Source of the DNA: Alicyclobacillus contaminans DSM 17975
Lineage (GTDB): Bacteria; Bacillota; Bacilli; Alicyclobacillales; Alicyclobacillaceae
Direction: 5' to 3'
NCBI RefSeq assembly: GCF_000429525.1
Contig: NZ_AUCA01000023.1
Coordinates: forward strand, 1-56,932
Length of the DNA: 56,932 nt
The notes under the pieces: generated by a model
What the model was told of the DNA's origin: nothing
Database searches by the model: none
What the model saw: the letters and a program-made list of their open reading frames with translations, nothing else
Program-made: the position numbers and the translations under genes
Shown here: piece after piece, positions 43,301 to 50,605 of the stretch
Layout of the letters: each line of letters begins with the position of its first letter
How positions within the stretch are numbered: the first letter of the stretch is position 1

Positions 43301-43705
43301 GGCAACGAGACCAACATCGAAGCGGATTCGAGTGCACCGAAGGCGCAACTGGTTATCAGTCAAGCGAACCCAGGTTCCGGTGCTGCTGTATGGACTCAGG
43401 TGGGGGTCATCTCGTTCATCGGTGCGAACAACGGCGGTACTACAACGGGTCAAAGCAACTGGATTAGCAGTGCATCCGCGAAGTTTGACGGTCTGCTGGA
43501 GACAGCCATTCAAGCGACGGTTGATCCGGCGGTCACGAGCGTGCTGGTGGTGGATCAAACCAACGGCAAGGAGCTCGGACCCCTTTCAGCGAGCAACGGT
43601 AGCGTGAGTGGTAATCTGCTCGGTGCAACCAAGGGCGATGTGCTGGTCCTGACCCCGTACGAAGGGACCACGGCTGGTACAGCGTTGAGCATTACTGTTC
43701 AATAA
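40397..43705 (+). CDS. S-layer-like surface protein 2
   Basis: 1102 residues from the ATG at 40397 (GTG 40394 is also in frame); AAAGGGGGA lies just upstream. The signal peptide is long: about 30 polar residues precede KRALTGIAAASVVLGLFSPVAFA, the part matching paralogue 1. The domain order is the same: two copper-amine-oxidase-N-like repeats, then Ig-like domains. The C-terminus has 85 more residues (NNGGTTTGQSNWISS ... GTALSITVQ). The N-terminal third has diverged from paralogue 1, but long DNA stretches in the middle and C-terminal thirds are nearly identical, suggesting gene conversion. No SLH domains. Confidence 0.82.
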   Translation: MNSLKSTWTSMAGASSRNAAAGGNQVSLKRALTGIAAASVVLGLFSPVAFAASSGLTKASQLPIVVNGTVLSNPFEMTGKDSGNTTAFFPVYYFNQALNKLGYQATWDGVNRIWAITAPGVTPASVAGGVGNGNTTVTVNGTVVKKFNTQVAKDPAAGPSAQPTTYMPVYYINNVLEAIGVQGSWSGSNGLSLTGGPSTSTGVGSISTVTCTGQALGTGSQMQPATSFGKPITVSVKLTDPDGNPLVGVNALLDLVYYGGAPTVTDANGNTLSAQQVSTSDGEAFQYKVPTNQDGVASANVSVGTNISAGYLVRFESPYNLAGSTATLKSDKAYIGFVAPNHLGISPFATAASPFQASVSGASSGTAGLVPVIVVIPPNSTTEQAGVPVTFSLSNNTASAFFSTMTGGSIGTSPQTVYTDENGVATVLVNASSIGLVEVTASATNYSDVHTLISWSQPGIVNKLDNKTASGYQTSPSDNVYNANLGDNVTFQATAEDENGNPVANAQLLIANSEVDGDVNHPLNSAHGGYVDSNGNTTNFPNVSVLNLSGSTNPSTLGEVVTTDASGNFNFTVNDDKLKNDGYYVYSIQGGVVSNLLWETQVNWQTSTNLNYIGIAGAGGEIKYDSNAITGLTGQAALGNYQMNSIVVRFAGFVGDDAPLGAGLNQTYTLSTTGEADAAIWGVHVDSKASDVADSNYVADLDGGYWYQLNPGQRGVGSITLRVVQDATNSNQYDVYINGILIGSNTETDWNDRSNGADGEYPGTVKLAMADDDSGSATLTVSSSGKTATAQINFNGGQPFETEGVTPQIVLTNGQSQDLSLTLEDDNGNPIANTLGAIQFADSPNLWVTKINTVPLTMNQSGGSLGTGSAPEPTPIPLWNTAGTEQPLTNGKLGYNSVNVAGVGSWAPSGGNTTTVYAYSDSNGKITLTLQDGAVSYWSNDTIAGGGSVVSAPNATGSVVTEKLWSPVGNETNIEADSSAPKAQLVISQANPGSGAAVWTQVGVISFIGANNGGTTTGQSNWISSASAKFDGLLETAIQATVDPAVTSVLVVDQTNGKELGPLSASNGSVSGNLLGATKGDVLVLTPYEGTTAGTALSITVQ

Positions 43706-43726
43706 CGTCTGTGATCAGTGAGGGCG

Positions 43727-43750
43727 GGGAGAGAGCAAAGGCTCTCTCCC
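43727..43750 (+). terminator. Hairpin after S-layer-like gene 2
   Basis: GGGAGAGAGC and GCTCTCTCCC form a perfect 10-base stem with loop AAAG, 21 bases after the stop. No T-run follows. A second hairpin, GGCGTCTGCGG / CCGCAGGCGCC (43865-43902), is followed by CTCCTTGTT. Confidence 0.6.
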
Positions 43751-43902
43751 ATACCCTTCAATGGAGCAAAGGGGCCGCTCGGAAATTCGTTTCAGCTAGC
43801 CAGGATACAGCCGATGAGGTTCCTGTGACCCTGTCGTAACCATAGCGTGCATGCAATGGGTTGAGGCGTCTGCGGTCAATGACGCGATAGGCCGCAGGCG
43901 CC

Positions 43903-44183
43903 CTCCTTGTTGGTGCCGTTTAATTCACTGGAATCAACGTTCAATCAGCCCCTGTGTCGCTACCACTCCTCATCCTCTCCAGTCAAAACTTGAAGCCGTT
44001 TCGTGAGAACGAAAGTGTGATCCCCCGATAATCCACATACCCCTGTTGCGGGCGTACGACCCGCGGGCTTTTCCGCACCGAGGCCACACACTCCACGGCA
44101 TCTTACCTTGACCCTTGTCAGACACCTACGTTGCACGGGCAAATTAAATTGATTGATAAATGTTTTTTCTGCGAATCATTTTG
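43903..44183. other. Intergenic region, possible IS605-type 3' remnant
   Basis: No intact gene. On the minus strand 44142-43950 is continuously open and contains TTTCGT-TCTC-ACGAAA and GGCTTCAAGTTTTGAC, a pattern recalled from the 3' (guide-RNA) region of TnpB-carrying IS605/IS1341 elements. A GCGGG / CCCGC stem lies near 44052-44073. No TnpB zinc-finger motif is present, so this is a tentative remnant. Confidence 0.3.
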
Positions 44184-44192
44184 TGCTATAAT
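44184..44192 (+). promoter_or_regulatory. Extended -10 promoter of the marR operon
   Basis: TGCTATAAT at 44184-44192 is a perfect extended -10. There is no good -35 at 17 bases (TTTTCT). It lies 119 bases before the chosen MarR start, and AT-rich flanks could hold the MarR operator. Confidence 0.6.
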
Positions 44193-44310
44193 TTCCGCCG
44201 TGGCCTTTAATTTCGCATGATAGGTTATGGGCTCTCAAACTTACTACAAAAACGGTCAAACAGACCTACGTGCGCCATTGCGCACCTCAGAGGCAGAGGG
44301 GAGTGATGCA

Positions 44311-44766
44311 GTGCTTGACTCGCGTCTCCGGATTGAGTTGTTGATGTCGTATCGCCGCTTGCAGCTGCAATTCAAGGCGACCGCGAGAGCATTCGCGGCA
44401 CGAGTCGGTTTAACCGAGTTTCATCTTTTCGTGTTGTCCGCATTGGTAGAACACCAAGAGATTAGTTTACGTCAACTTGCGGAACTCATTGCCACCTCGG
44501 AAAGTCAAGCCAGCGTGACGGTGGATGAGCTGGTGGAACGGGGATGCATACATCGTGTGCGCGCAAAAGAGGATCGCCGACGCTTGGTTCTCCGGCTGAG
44601 TGAAACCGGGGAGGGCCTGTTGCGCGATGTATTCGGAGAGAACTCGCCCTTTCAACGGATGATGACGCGTGTCATGGACATATCCGAAGAAGAGGCGAAA
44701 TTCCTGATTCATCTCAATCAACGAATTTTGGTGAATTTACAACGAGAGGGAGTGGGCCATTCGTGA
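44311..44766 (+). CDS. MarR-family regulator of the EmrAB-type system
   Basis: 151 residues from a GTG at 44311, with GAGGGGAG 7 bases upstream. The open frame reaches 44227 but that part is polar and lacks a ribosome binding site. The winged helix is typical of MarR (LTEFHLFVLSALVEHQEISLRQLA, ATSESQASVTVDELVERGCI, EDRRRLVLRLSETG). MarR proteins repress efflux operons and are released by drug-like ligands. It overlaps the next gene by 4 bases (GTGA). Confidence 0.85.
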   Translation: MLDSRLRIELLMSYRRLQLQFKATARAFAARVGLTEFHLFVLSALVEHQEISLRQLAELIATSESQASVTVDELVERGCIHRVRAKEDRRRLVLRLSETGEGLLRDVFGENSPFQRMMTRVMDISEEEAKFLIHLNQRILVNLQREGVGHS

Positions 44767-45419
44767 GTGCGAAAGGGCGGAAGATCATCTTGACCATTGT
44801 CGCCGTCGTGGTTGTCGTCGGCGCGTTGGTCGGCGCTTGGATCTACCATCAATCCCAACTGTATTTATCCACGGATGATGCGTATATAGACGGGCGTGAG
44901 ATTGTCGTATCCGCCTCCGCGTCAGGACAATTAGAAAATTGGTCTGGGCACGAGGGAGCTACGTTTCAGCAGGGCAGTACGGTAGGACAGATTGAAGCGC
45001 GCACGGGTGATGCGACATCAACGGTTCCCATTCCTATTCCGGCCAATGCGACCATCGTGCAAAATGACGCGGTGGATGGTGAGTTCGTCTCTGTGGGAAC
45101 GCCGCTGGCGTACGCATACAACATGAACGACCTGTGGGTCACCGCCAACGTCAAGGAAAAACTGATACATACTTTCGCGGTGGGAGCCCCTGTCGATATT
45201 ACGGTGGACGCTTATCCGGGCGTGGTGCTGCACGGGAAGGTTGTACGCATCGGCCTTGCGACTGCCAACACGTTTTCACTGTTGCCGACGGAAAGTACCA
45301 ACGCGAACTTTACCAAGGTTCAGCAGGTTGTGCCTGTGAAGATTGAGATGGACGGTTATCAGGGAATCGGTTTGGAACCGGGGCTCAGCGTGGAAGTTCG
45401 CATTCATAAACAACACTGA
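44763..45419 (+). CDS. Short EmrA/HlyD-like protein without a coiled-coil hairpin
   Basis: 218 residues. A membrane anchor (IILTIVAVVVVVGALVGAWIY, residues 8-28) is followed by the EmrA signature STDDAYIDGREIVVSASASGQL. The lipoyl halves are joined directly, without the hairpin that normally lies between them. The beta-barrel part (NDLWVTANVKEKLIHTFAVG, VDITVDAYPGVVLHGKVVRI) is intact. EmrA proteins normally have about 350-400 residues. The next gene encodes a separate adaptor with a very long hairpin, so this system may use two adaptor types. Confidence 0.8.
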   Translation: MSAKGRKIILTIVAVVVVVGALVGAWIYHQSQLYLSTDDAYIDGREIVVSASASGQLENWSGHEGATFQQGSTVGQIEARTGDATSTVPIPIPANATIVQNDAVDGEFVSVGTPLAYAYNMNDLWVTANVKEKLIHTFAVGAPVDITVDAYPGVVLHGKVVRIGLATANTFSLLPTESTNANFTKVQQVVPVKIEMDGYQGIGLEPGLSVEVRIHKQH

Positions 45420-45572
45420 AACGTGTCAGTTGCCGAAACCCATGGAGTCTATGACACCCGTAATTTGGCGGGTGCTTGGAAGCATGCGGGAGCAGCGGCT
45501 GCATGTTATACATCTCAATTTGAATGTCAGGCATAATTTTTAAGTTACAACCAAGGCAGAGGGGGATTTTCC

Positions 45573-47522
45573 ATGGCGGAGGTTGGAGTGCAAACGGAGG
45601 CGGGCCTTGCCCTGAAATCTTCACGCCGTAAACGATGGGTGGCTGGTGGCATCGCTGTCATTGTGGTACTGGGAGTTGCCGCCGCGGTCGCACTCAAGGC
45701 GACGAATGCGGGCGCAGCGGAGATTCCAGCTACGGATGTGTACAAAGTGACTACCGGCACGCAGGTGACCAGCATTTCAACAACTGGAACGGTGGCATCC
45801 AGTTCAGAGTCCAATCTTGCATTTCAAAATGTCGGAGGCATGATAAAGACCCTCAACGTCGATGTCGGTACACATGTGAAGGCGGGCCAGGTCCTGGCCA
45901 CGTTGGACGACTCCAGTATTCAGGCACAGATAGAGTCTGCCCAGGCCAACGTTGCGGTTCAACAGGGCAATCTGCTGCAGGCGCAGGCCAAGCTGTCTCT
46001 AGCCAAAGAGGGACCGACAGCGCAGACCGTTCAGGTGGCGCAGGCGGGCGTGAAGGCGGCGCAGACCGCTTTGGCGAATGCGCAGAAGGCGTATAAGGAT
46101 GCCCTGGCTAACTACAACGACCGTACGGCTCAGCAGCAGCAATTGGTTGCCGCACAGAATGCGGTGAATCAGGCCAAGGCAGCGCTGGACACGGCGCAGC
46201 AGAACCAGCAGGCGGCGATTCAGGCTGCGCAGAACAACTTGACTGCGGCTCAAACCAAACTGGCGACAGATCAGCAGAACTTGCAGACAGATCAGGCTCA
46301 GTATGGAAACATCACACTGGAACAGGTGCAAAAGGAATATCAAGCCTATGAAGATGCGTTGTCTCACTACCAGGCTTGGCAAAATGGAGCTTTTGGGGGG
46401 GCAAACCCCTATCAACAGTCGCTGCAGGTGGCGCAACAAGTCTATCAAAGCGACAGCCAGGGCTACTACAAGCTGCAGGGAGATGAGACTGCGGTGAAGG
46501 CGGATGAGGCCGCAGTAACCCAGGCGCAGCAGGCTCTGACACAAGCGCAATCCAGCGTGTCAACCGTGCAATCGCAGTATGATGCCGCTGTAAAGGCGCT
46601 GCAAGCCGCACAGCAGGCGTACGACGACAGGACCCAGCAGCAGACTGCCGTTGACCAAGCGGCGAACGCGGTCAAACAAGCACAAGCGCAGGTCCAAAGC
46701 GCTCAGGCGCAATTGCAGCAGGTGCAGCATCCGCAGGATCCAGGTAACATACAGGCGGCGCAGGCCGGCGTGACCACCGCACAAGCCGGTGTCCAGACCG
46801 CTCAGGCACAGGTGAAGCAATTGCAGGTGCAGGATGGATACACGGTGCTGCGTGCTCCGGAAGATGGGGTAATTACAGCGAAAAACGTTGCCGTAGGCGA
46901 TGTGGTTCAACCGGGGCAGGCAGTGTTCACCATGAATGTGAACAAGCGCCAGGTGTATGTGGCGGTGTCCGAAGCGCAGCTGCAGTCCGTCTCGGTGGGG
47001 GATCCGATAACGATGACCATCTCCGCCTTGCCTGGCCAGACTTTTACGGGCAAAGTGTTGGAGATTGATCCCACGCCCATCGACGGTTCTGCGGGTATCA
47101 CGGAGTATCGTGTGAAGGCAGCGCTGGACAACGCGCAACCGGATGTGGTGAAGCCGGGCATGAGCGGAAATGTCGTGATTCATACGAATTTGAAGCATGC
47201 TGGCGTTATGATTCCAGCGATGTCGCTTCAGAATGTGGATGGGTATTATGGTGTTTATGAGCTTCGCCAGAACGGAACGAAATCCATTGACAGTGGCGCT
47301 GCTGCGGCGGCAGCTGGGGTTCCCCCTGTACCGCAGAGTGAACTGGACAAGATAGATCAGAATATGCCGAAGGGCGTGTACTTCCAGCCGGTACAAGTTG
47401 GCTATCAGGGCAACACGCAGGTTCAGATTACGGCTGGATTACGTGAGGGCGACAAGATTTTGCTGGGAGCGAGCCGGTTTACAGTGGAACCCGACGGCAC
47501 CGTATTGTCAAACGATGACTGA
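45573..47522 (+). CDS. Long coiled-coil membrane-fusion adaptor of the MFS system
   Basis: 649 residues with one N-terminal membrane anchor (VAGGIAVIVVLGVAAAVAL, 23-41). Lipoyl halves lie at about 85-112 and 422-455; beta-barrel domains follow. The coiled-coil hairpin spans about 115-420 with its centre near 268. The tip motif [20 protein letters not shown] then NPYQ is at 241-281. A YNDRT motif on the rising arm (181-185) is mirrored by YDDRT on the falling arm (350-354), and Pro-containing breaks at about 148 and 388 are also symmetric. It lies between emrA-like and emrB-like genes. Confidence 0.88.
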   Translation: MAEVGVQTEAGLALKSSRRKRWVAGGIAVIVVLGVAAAVALKATNAGAAEIPATDVYKVTTGTQVTSISTTGTVASSSESNLAFQNVGGMIKTLNVDVGTHVKAGQVLATLDDSSIQAQIESAQANVAVQQGNLLQAQAKLSLAKEGPTAQTVQVAQAGVKAAQTALANAQKAYKDALANYNDRTAQQQQLVAAQNAVNQAKAALDTAQQNQQAAIQAAQNNLTAAQTKLATDQQNLQTDQAQYGNITLEQVQKEYQAYEDALSHYQAWQNGAFGGANPYQQSLQVAQQVYQSDSQGYYKLQGDETAVKADEAAVTQAQQALTQAQSSVSTVQSQYDAAVKALQAAQQAYDDRTQQQTAVDQAANAVKQAQAQVQSAQAQLQQVQHPQDPGNIQAAQAGVTTAQAGVQTAQAQVKQLQVQDGYTVLRAPEDGVITAKNVAVGDVVQPGQAVFTMNVNKRQVYVAVSEAQLQSVSVGDPITMTISALPGQTFTGKVLEIDPTPIDGSAGITEYRVKAALDNAQPDVVKPGMSGNVVIHTNLKHAGVMIPAMSLQNVDGYYGVYELRQNGTKSIDSGAAAAAAGVPPVPQSELDKIDQNMPKGVYFQPVQVGYQGNTQVQITAGLREGDKILLGASRFTVEPDGTVLSNDD

Positions 47523-47547
47523 TGCATCCTCAGGCAATCGGGGAAGC

Positions 47548-47590
47548 GCAACGGTTGCCTGGGGAGCGAAATTCCCCAGGCAACCGTTGC
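47548..47590 (+). repeat. 18-base perfect inverted repeat inside the efflux operon
   Basis: GCAACGGTTGCCTGGGGA (47548-47565) is perfectly repeated inverted at 47573-47590, with a 7-base loop GCGAAAT. It lies between the adaptor and MFS genes and has no T-run. It could terminate part of the transcript or stabilise the upstream mRNA so that adaptor is made in excess. Confidence 0.85.
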
Positions 47591-47717
47591 CCTGACGAGC
47601 CTTGGCCAGTACCGGACCGATGTATTCTGCACATTCTGCACCGCATGGCCGGATGGCGGTCCCTATGCTCCTGGCTGCGTGTTTCTCAGAAACTATGCGT
47701 CTGAAGGGGGGAATTCC

Positions 47718-49319
47718 ATGTCTGCTTCCGCCGTATCGGCAAATCAAGACAGCGGCTCTATGCATCGTGGAGTCATCGTCACGGTCATGGTGTTGGGTGC
47801 CTTCGTCGCCTTGCTCAACCAAACTCTGTTGAACGTGGCGATTCCACATCTGATGAATGCGTTTGGGGTTGATGCGGACACAGTACAGTGGCTGTCCACC
47901 GCATACATGCTGACGAACGGGATTGTCGTACCACTCTCTGCGTTTCTGATTGCGACGTTAACCACACGCACACTGTTCATGGGGTCAGTGCTGATATTTG
48001 TGGTGGGAACGTTGGTATGTGGTGCTGCTCCCAGCTTCTCAGTGATACTTGCGGGGCGTGTGATTCAGGCTATCGGTGCTGGGTTGATGATGCCCCTGAT
48101 GATGACGGTCATTATGAGCATTTATCCACCGGAGACGCGCGGAAAGATGATGGGGGTCATTGGAATTGCGATGTTTTTCGCCCCTGCTCTGGGGCCGACA
48201 TTGTCCGGGTGGATGATTGAAAACTGGTCATGGCGATTGCTTTTCTATGTGACCATCCCCATCGGCCTTTTGGATTTCGCGCTGGCGTTTGTGTTCCTCA
48301 AAAATGTGGGTGAACCCCGTCGAATGAAGTTTGATATTGTCGGCTTCGTGACATCCACTATTGGCTTTGGCACGCTGCTATATGGCTTCAGCGAAGCCGG
48401 AAGCAAGCAATTGCACGACCCTCAAGTCGTCATACCGGTCATCTGCGGGATTATCTTTCTCGTATTCTTTGTCGTTCAGGAGCTTACCTATGATGCACCT
48501 ATGTTGAATCTGCGGGTCTTCTCGGTATCTCAGTTTTCACTCGCGACCATCGTGAGTTCAATTTTAAATATGGCGATTTTTGGAGGGGCGCTTTTGGTGC
48601 CCATCTACATTCAAAACATCCGTGGATATTCAGCATTGGAATCCGGGTTACTGATGTTGCCGGGTGCTCTCATTATGGCGGCCATGTCACCGATTTCCGG
48701 AATCCTGTTGGACAGATATGGAGTGAGACCGCTTGCCGTCATCGGCCTGTCGATTACGGCGGTCACAACCTGGTTGTATACAGGACTTAGCATGGACACC
48801 ACCTATGGACACGTGATGCTGCTGTATACGCTTCGGATGTTCGGTATGTCGTTCGTTGCGATGACCATCATGACGTCTGGTCTGAATGCTTTACCCCGGA
48901 ACCTGGCGAGTCATGGTACCGCAGTTTCAAACACTGTACGCATGGTGGCTTCTTCACTGGGAACGGCCATACTGGTTACCATCATGTCCACGCAGTCCAC
49001 AACCCACTTTGATGCGTATGCCGATATGATGAACGTCAGCAATGCTTCGCTCCACAATGGATTCATGGAGGTTGCGCAAAGTATGGCGTATCAGCTGAAG
49101 GTTCCGCTGAGTACGGGGATTGGCGTTGCGCGCGAAATATGGGCACAGTTGGTGCAAAGCAATGGGACCGTTGAGGGAATTGATGACGCTTTTAGGGTGG
49201 CAGCGGGCTTAGCGGTATTCGCGCTGCTTCTCTCGTTCTTCCTCACGAGACCAAAGCAACAGCCAGTGGCTCAGAAGGCCAGAGTGCAGGGGGCTGCATC
49301 TCCTAAAGAGACATCGTAA
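47718..49319 (+). CDS. EmrB/QacA-type MFS efflux transporter (DHA2, 14 segments)
   Basis: 533 residues from the ATG at 47718, preceded by GAAGGGGGGAA. DHA2 features: LNQTLLNVAIPHLMNAF in TM1, TVQWLSTAYMLTNGIVVPLSAFL, motif C-like FFAPALGPTLSGWMIENWSWR, and fourteen membrane segments. EmrB-type pumps export hydrophobic drugs or uncouplers with an EmrA adaptor. It is the last gene of the marR-emrA-adaptor-emrB unit. Confidence 0.92.
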   Translation: MSASAVSANQDSGSMHRGVIVTVMVLGAFVALLNQTLLNVAIPHLMNAFGVDADTVQWLSTAYMLTNGIVVPLSAFLIATLTTRTLFMGSVLIFVVGTLVCGAAPSFSVILAGRVIQAIGAGLMMPLMMTVIMSIYPPETRGKMMGVIGIAMFFAPALGPTLSGWMIENWSWRLLFYVTIPIGLLDFALAFVFLKNVGEPRRMKFDIVGFVTSTIGFGTLLYGFSEAGSKQLHDPQVVIPVICGIIFLVFFVVQELTYDAPMLNLRVFSVSQFSLATIVSSILNMAIFGGALLVPIYIQNIRGYSALESGLLMLPGALIMAAMSPISGILLDRYGVRPLAVIGLSITAVTTWLYTGLSMDTTYGHVMLLYTLRMFGMSFVAMTIMTSGLNALPRNLASHGTAVSNTVRMVASSLGTAILVTIMSTQSTTHFDAYADMMNVSNASLHNGFMEVAQSMAYQLKVPLSTGIGVAREIWAQLVQSNGTVEGIDDAFRVAAGLAVFALLLSFFLTRPKQQPVAQKARVQGAASPKETS

Positions 49320-49491
49320 AATCTAGGCAACGATATTGCAGCCGAGTTGGTTCTGAAGTCTGATGAATCGAGCGAGAAAGGGAATGTAAGGAATAGAAAC
49401 CGTCTTTGGGTTTGTTGTGAAAGTATTTACTTCGGGCTGTGGCTTCATGTTTGCGAATGCCTTAGAAACAGCAAGGTGCCTCGAACCATTA
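49320..49491. other. Short intergenic region after emrB-like gene
   Basis: No gene is seen. The transcript of the MFS operon probably ends at the hairpin 49516-49546. Confidence 0.5.
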
Positions 49492-49507
49492 GGGGGGGGG
49501 GGGGGGG
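49492..49507 (+). repeat. Homopolymer of sixteen G
   Basis: Bases 49492-49507 are G16, just before a terminator between two convergent genes. Such tracts vary in length by slippage; here it is non-coding. The exact length may also be a sequencing artefact. Confidence 0.8.
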
Positions 49508-49515
49508 CAGAATGT

Positions 49516-49546
49516 CGATAAAGAGGTGCGTGGCACCTCTTTATCG
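49516..49546. terminator. Bidirectional terminator between MFS gene and secreted repeat protein
   Basis: CGATAAAGAGGTGC and GCACCTCTTTATCG form a perfect 14-base stem with loop GTG. It lies between convergent genes and suits both; plus-strand tail GCGTGTTCTTGG is only moderately T-rich. Confidence 0.8.
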
Positions 49547-49591
49547 CGTGTTCTTGGTTCTTGAGCTTGTTCGGCCCATAACGTGTTCCAG

Positions 49592-50398
49592 TCAGCTGTT
49601 GCTGATTGCGTCGCTTGAGCTGGCACTACTACTGTTGCCGACAGTAGTTCCGCTTTGTTGAGGACGCCCTTTTCCACCCTGGAACGTTCCTGTGTGCTCC
49701 AGCATCTGTTTGGCTTTGGACGCAAAATTACTCAATATTTTCTGCTCTGCTGTGGAGGTAAGCTTGCCGCTTTGCACCGCTTGGTCTAACTTGCTTTGCA
49801 AATCTGCTTGCAAGTCGGAAATCAGCGTGTCCTCTGAAATTCCTTTGCTCTCAGCGATTTGTGCGATGGATTGTCCAGCTTGCAAATCCGCCTTCAACGT
49901 GGCTTGGTCAATATTGAGAATTGATGTGAGTTCGCTAAGCGCATTGAACGCCATCCGCTGCCCCGAATTCTTGGCAGCAACCCCGCCCTTTTGTTCGACG
50001 AACTTCTTTTCCTGCGCGTCAAAGTTGCTTAAGATTTTTTGCTCCTGTGCTGACGTAAGTTTACCGCTTTGTACCGCTTGATCCAGTTTGCTTTGCAAAT
50101 CTGCCTTCAAGTCGGAAATCAGCGTGTCCTCTGAAATCCCTTTGCTCTCAGCAATTTGCGCGATGGACTCGCCTGCTTGGATGTCTGACTTCAACGTCGC
50201 CTGGTCAATACCGAGAATGCTCAGCAGCGATGAAATCCCTGCACCCGTTTGTCCCTTGAAGGCATGATGCGCCTTGGCGACGCTCGTTGACGTCGATGTA
50301 CCCGAGTTCGCAGTGGACGCAGCAAATGCCGACGCGGGCACCAGGATGGTCGCGGTCAAACCTGCAGCTCCAATCAGCAATTTTGTTCTTGCGTTCAT
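49592..50398 (-). CDS. Secreted protein with two tandem 75-residue repeats
   Basis: 268 residues. A signal peptide (KLLIGAAGLTATILVPASAFA) is followed by two near-identical repeats (about 55-125 and 157-227). Each has SILGIDQATLKSDIQAG, SIAQIAESKGISEDTLISDL, then LDQAVQSGKLTSAQEQKIL. The helical repeat resembles small exported proteins annotated only as hypothetical. The tail is Ser/Gly-rich. The ATG at 50398 has GAGGGAGGA upstream. The repeats are also close at DNA level, pointing to recent duplication. Function is unknown. Confidence 0.7.
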   Translation of the reverse strand: MNARTKLLIGAAGLTATILVPASAFAASTANSGTSTSTSVAKAHHAFKGQTGAGISSLLSILGIDQATLKSDIQAGESIAQIAESKGISEDTLISDLKADLQSKLDQAVQSGKLTSAQEQKILSNFDAQEKKFVEQKGGVAAKNSGQRMAFNALSELTSILNIDQATLKADLQAGQSIAQIAESKGISEDTLISDLQADLQSKLDQAVQSGKLTSTAEQKILSNFASKAKQMLEHTGTFQGGKGRPQQSGTTVGNSSSASSSDAISNS

Positions 50399-50605
50399 GG
50401 TGATTCCTCCCTCGAAAAGAATGTATTGCTCTATCCATCAACATAGACAGGACATTTGGAGATTTCGTGGAGAAAGTTTAACGTTCGTATGGTGTTTCTG
50501 TGGAAAACGTTATTGTATCTTGGCCTAGTTTGCCAATATGCGTACTGGACTTTCTACAGCCCCTTTACACGCAGTTAAGACCAAGTCAAACTCCGTGTAA
50601 AGGGG
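50399..50605. other. Intergenic region with left flank of the IS3 remnant
   Basis: It holds the minus-strand promoter of the repeat protein and, at about 50560-50604, a stem CCCCTTTACACG / CGTGTAAAGGGG, which may be part of the left end or leader of the IS3 remnant. Confidence 0.4.

Noticed and set aside
49741-50100. Tandem repeats considered as a CRISPR-like or satellite array
   Set aside because: They are two protein-coding repeats in the secreted protein; no short regular spacers exist. No CRISPR array was seen anywhere in the window.
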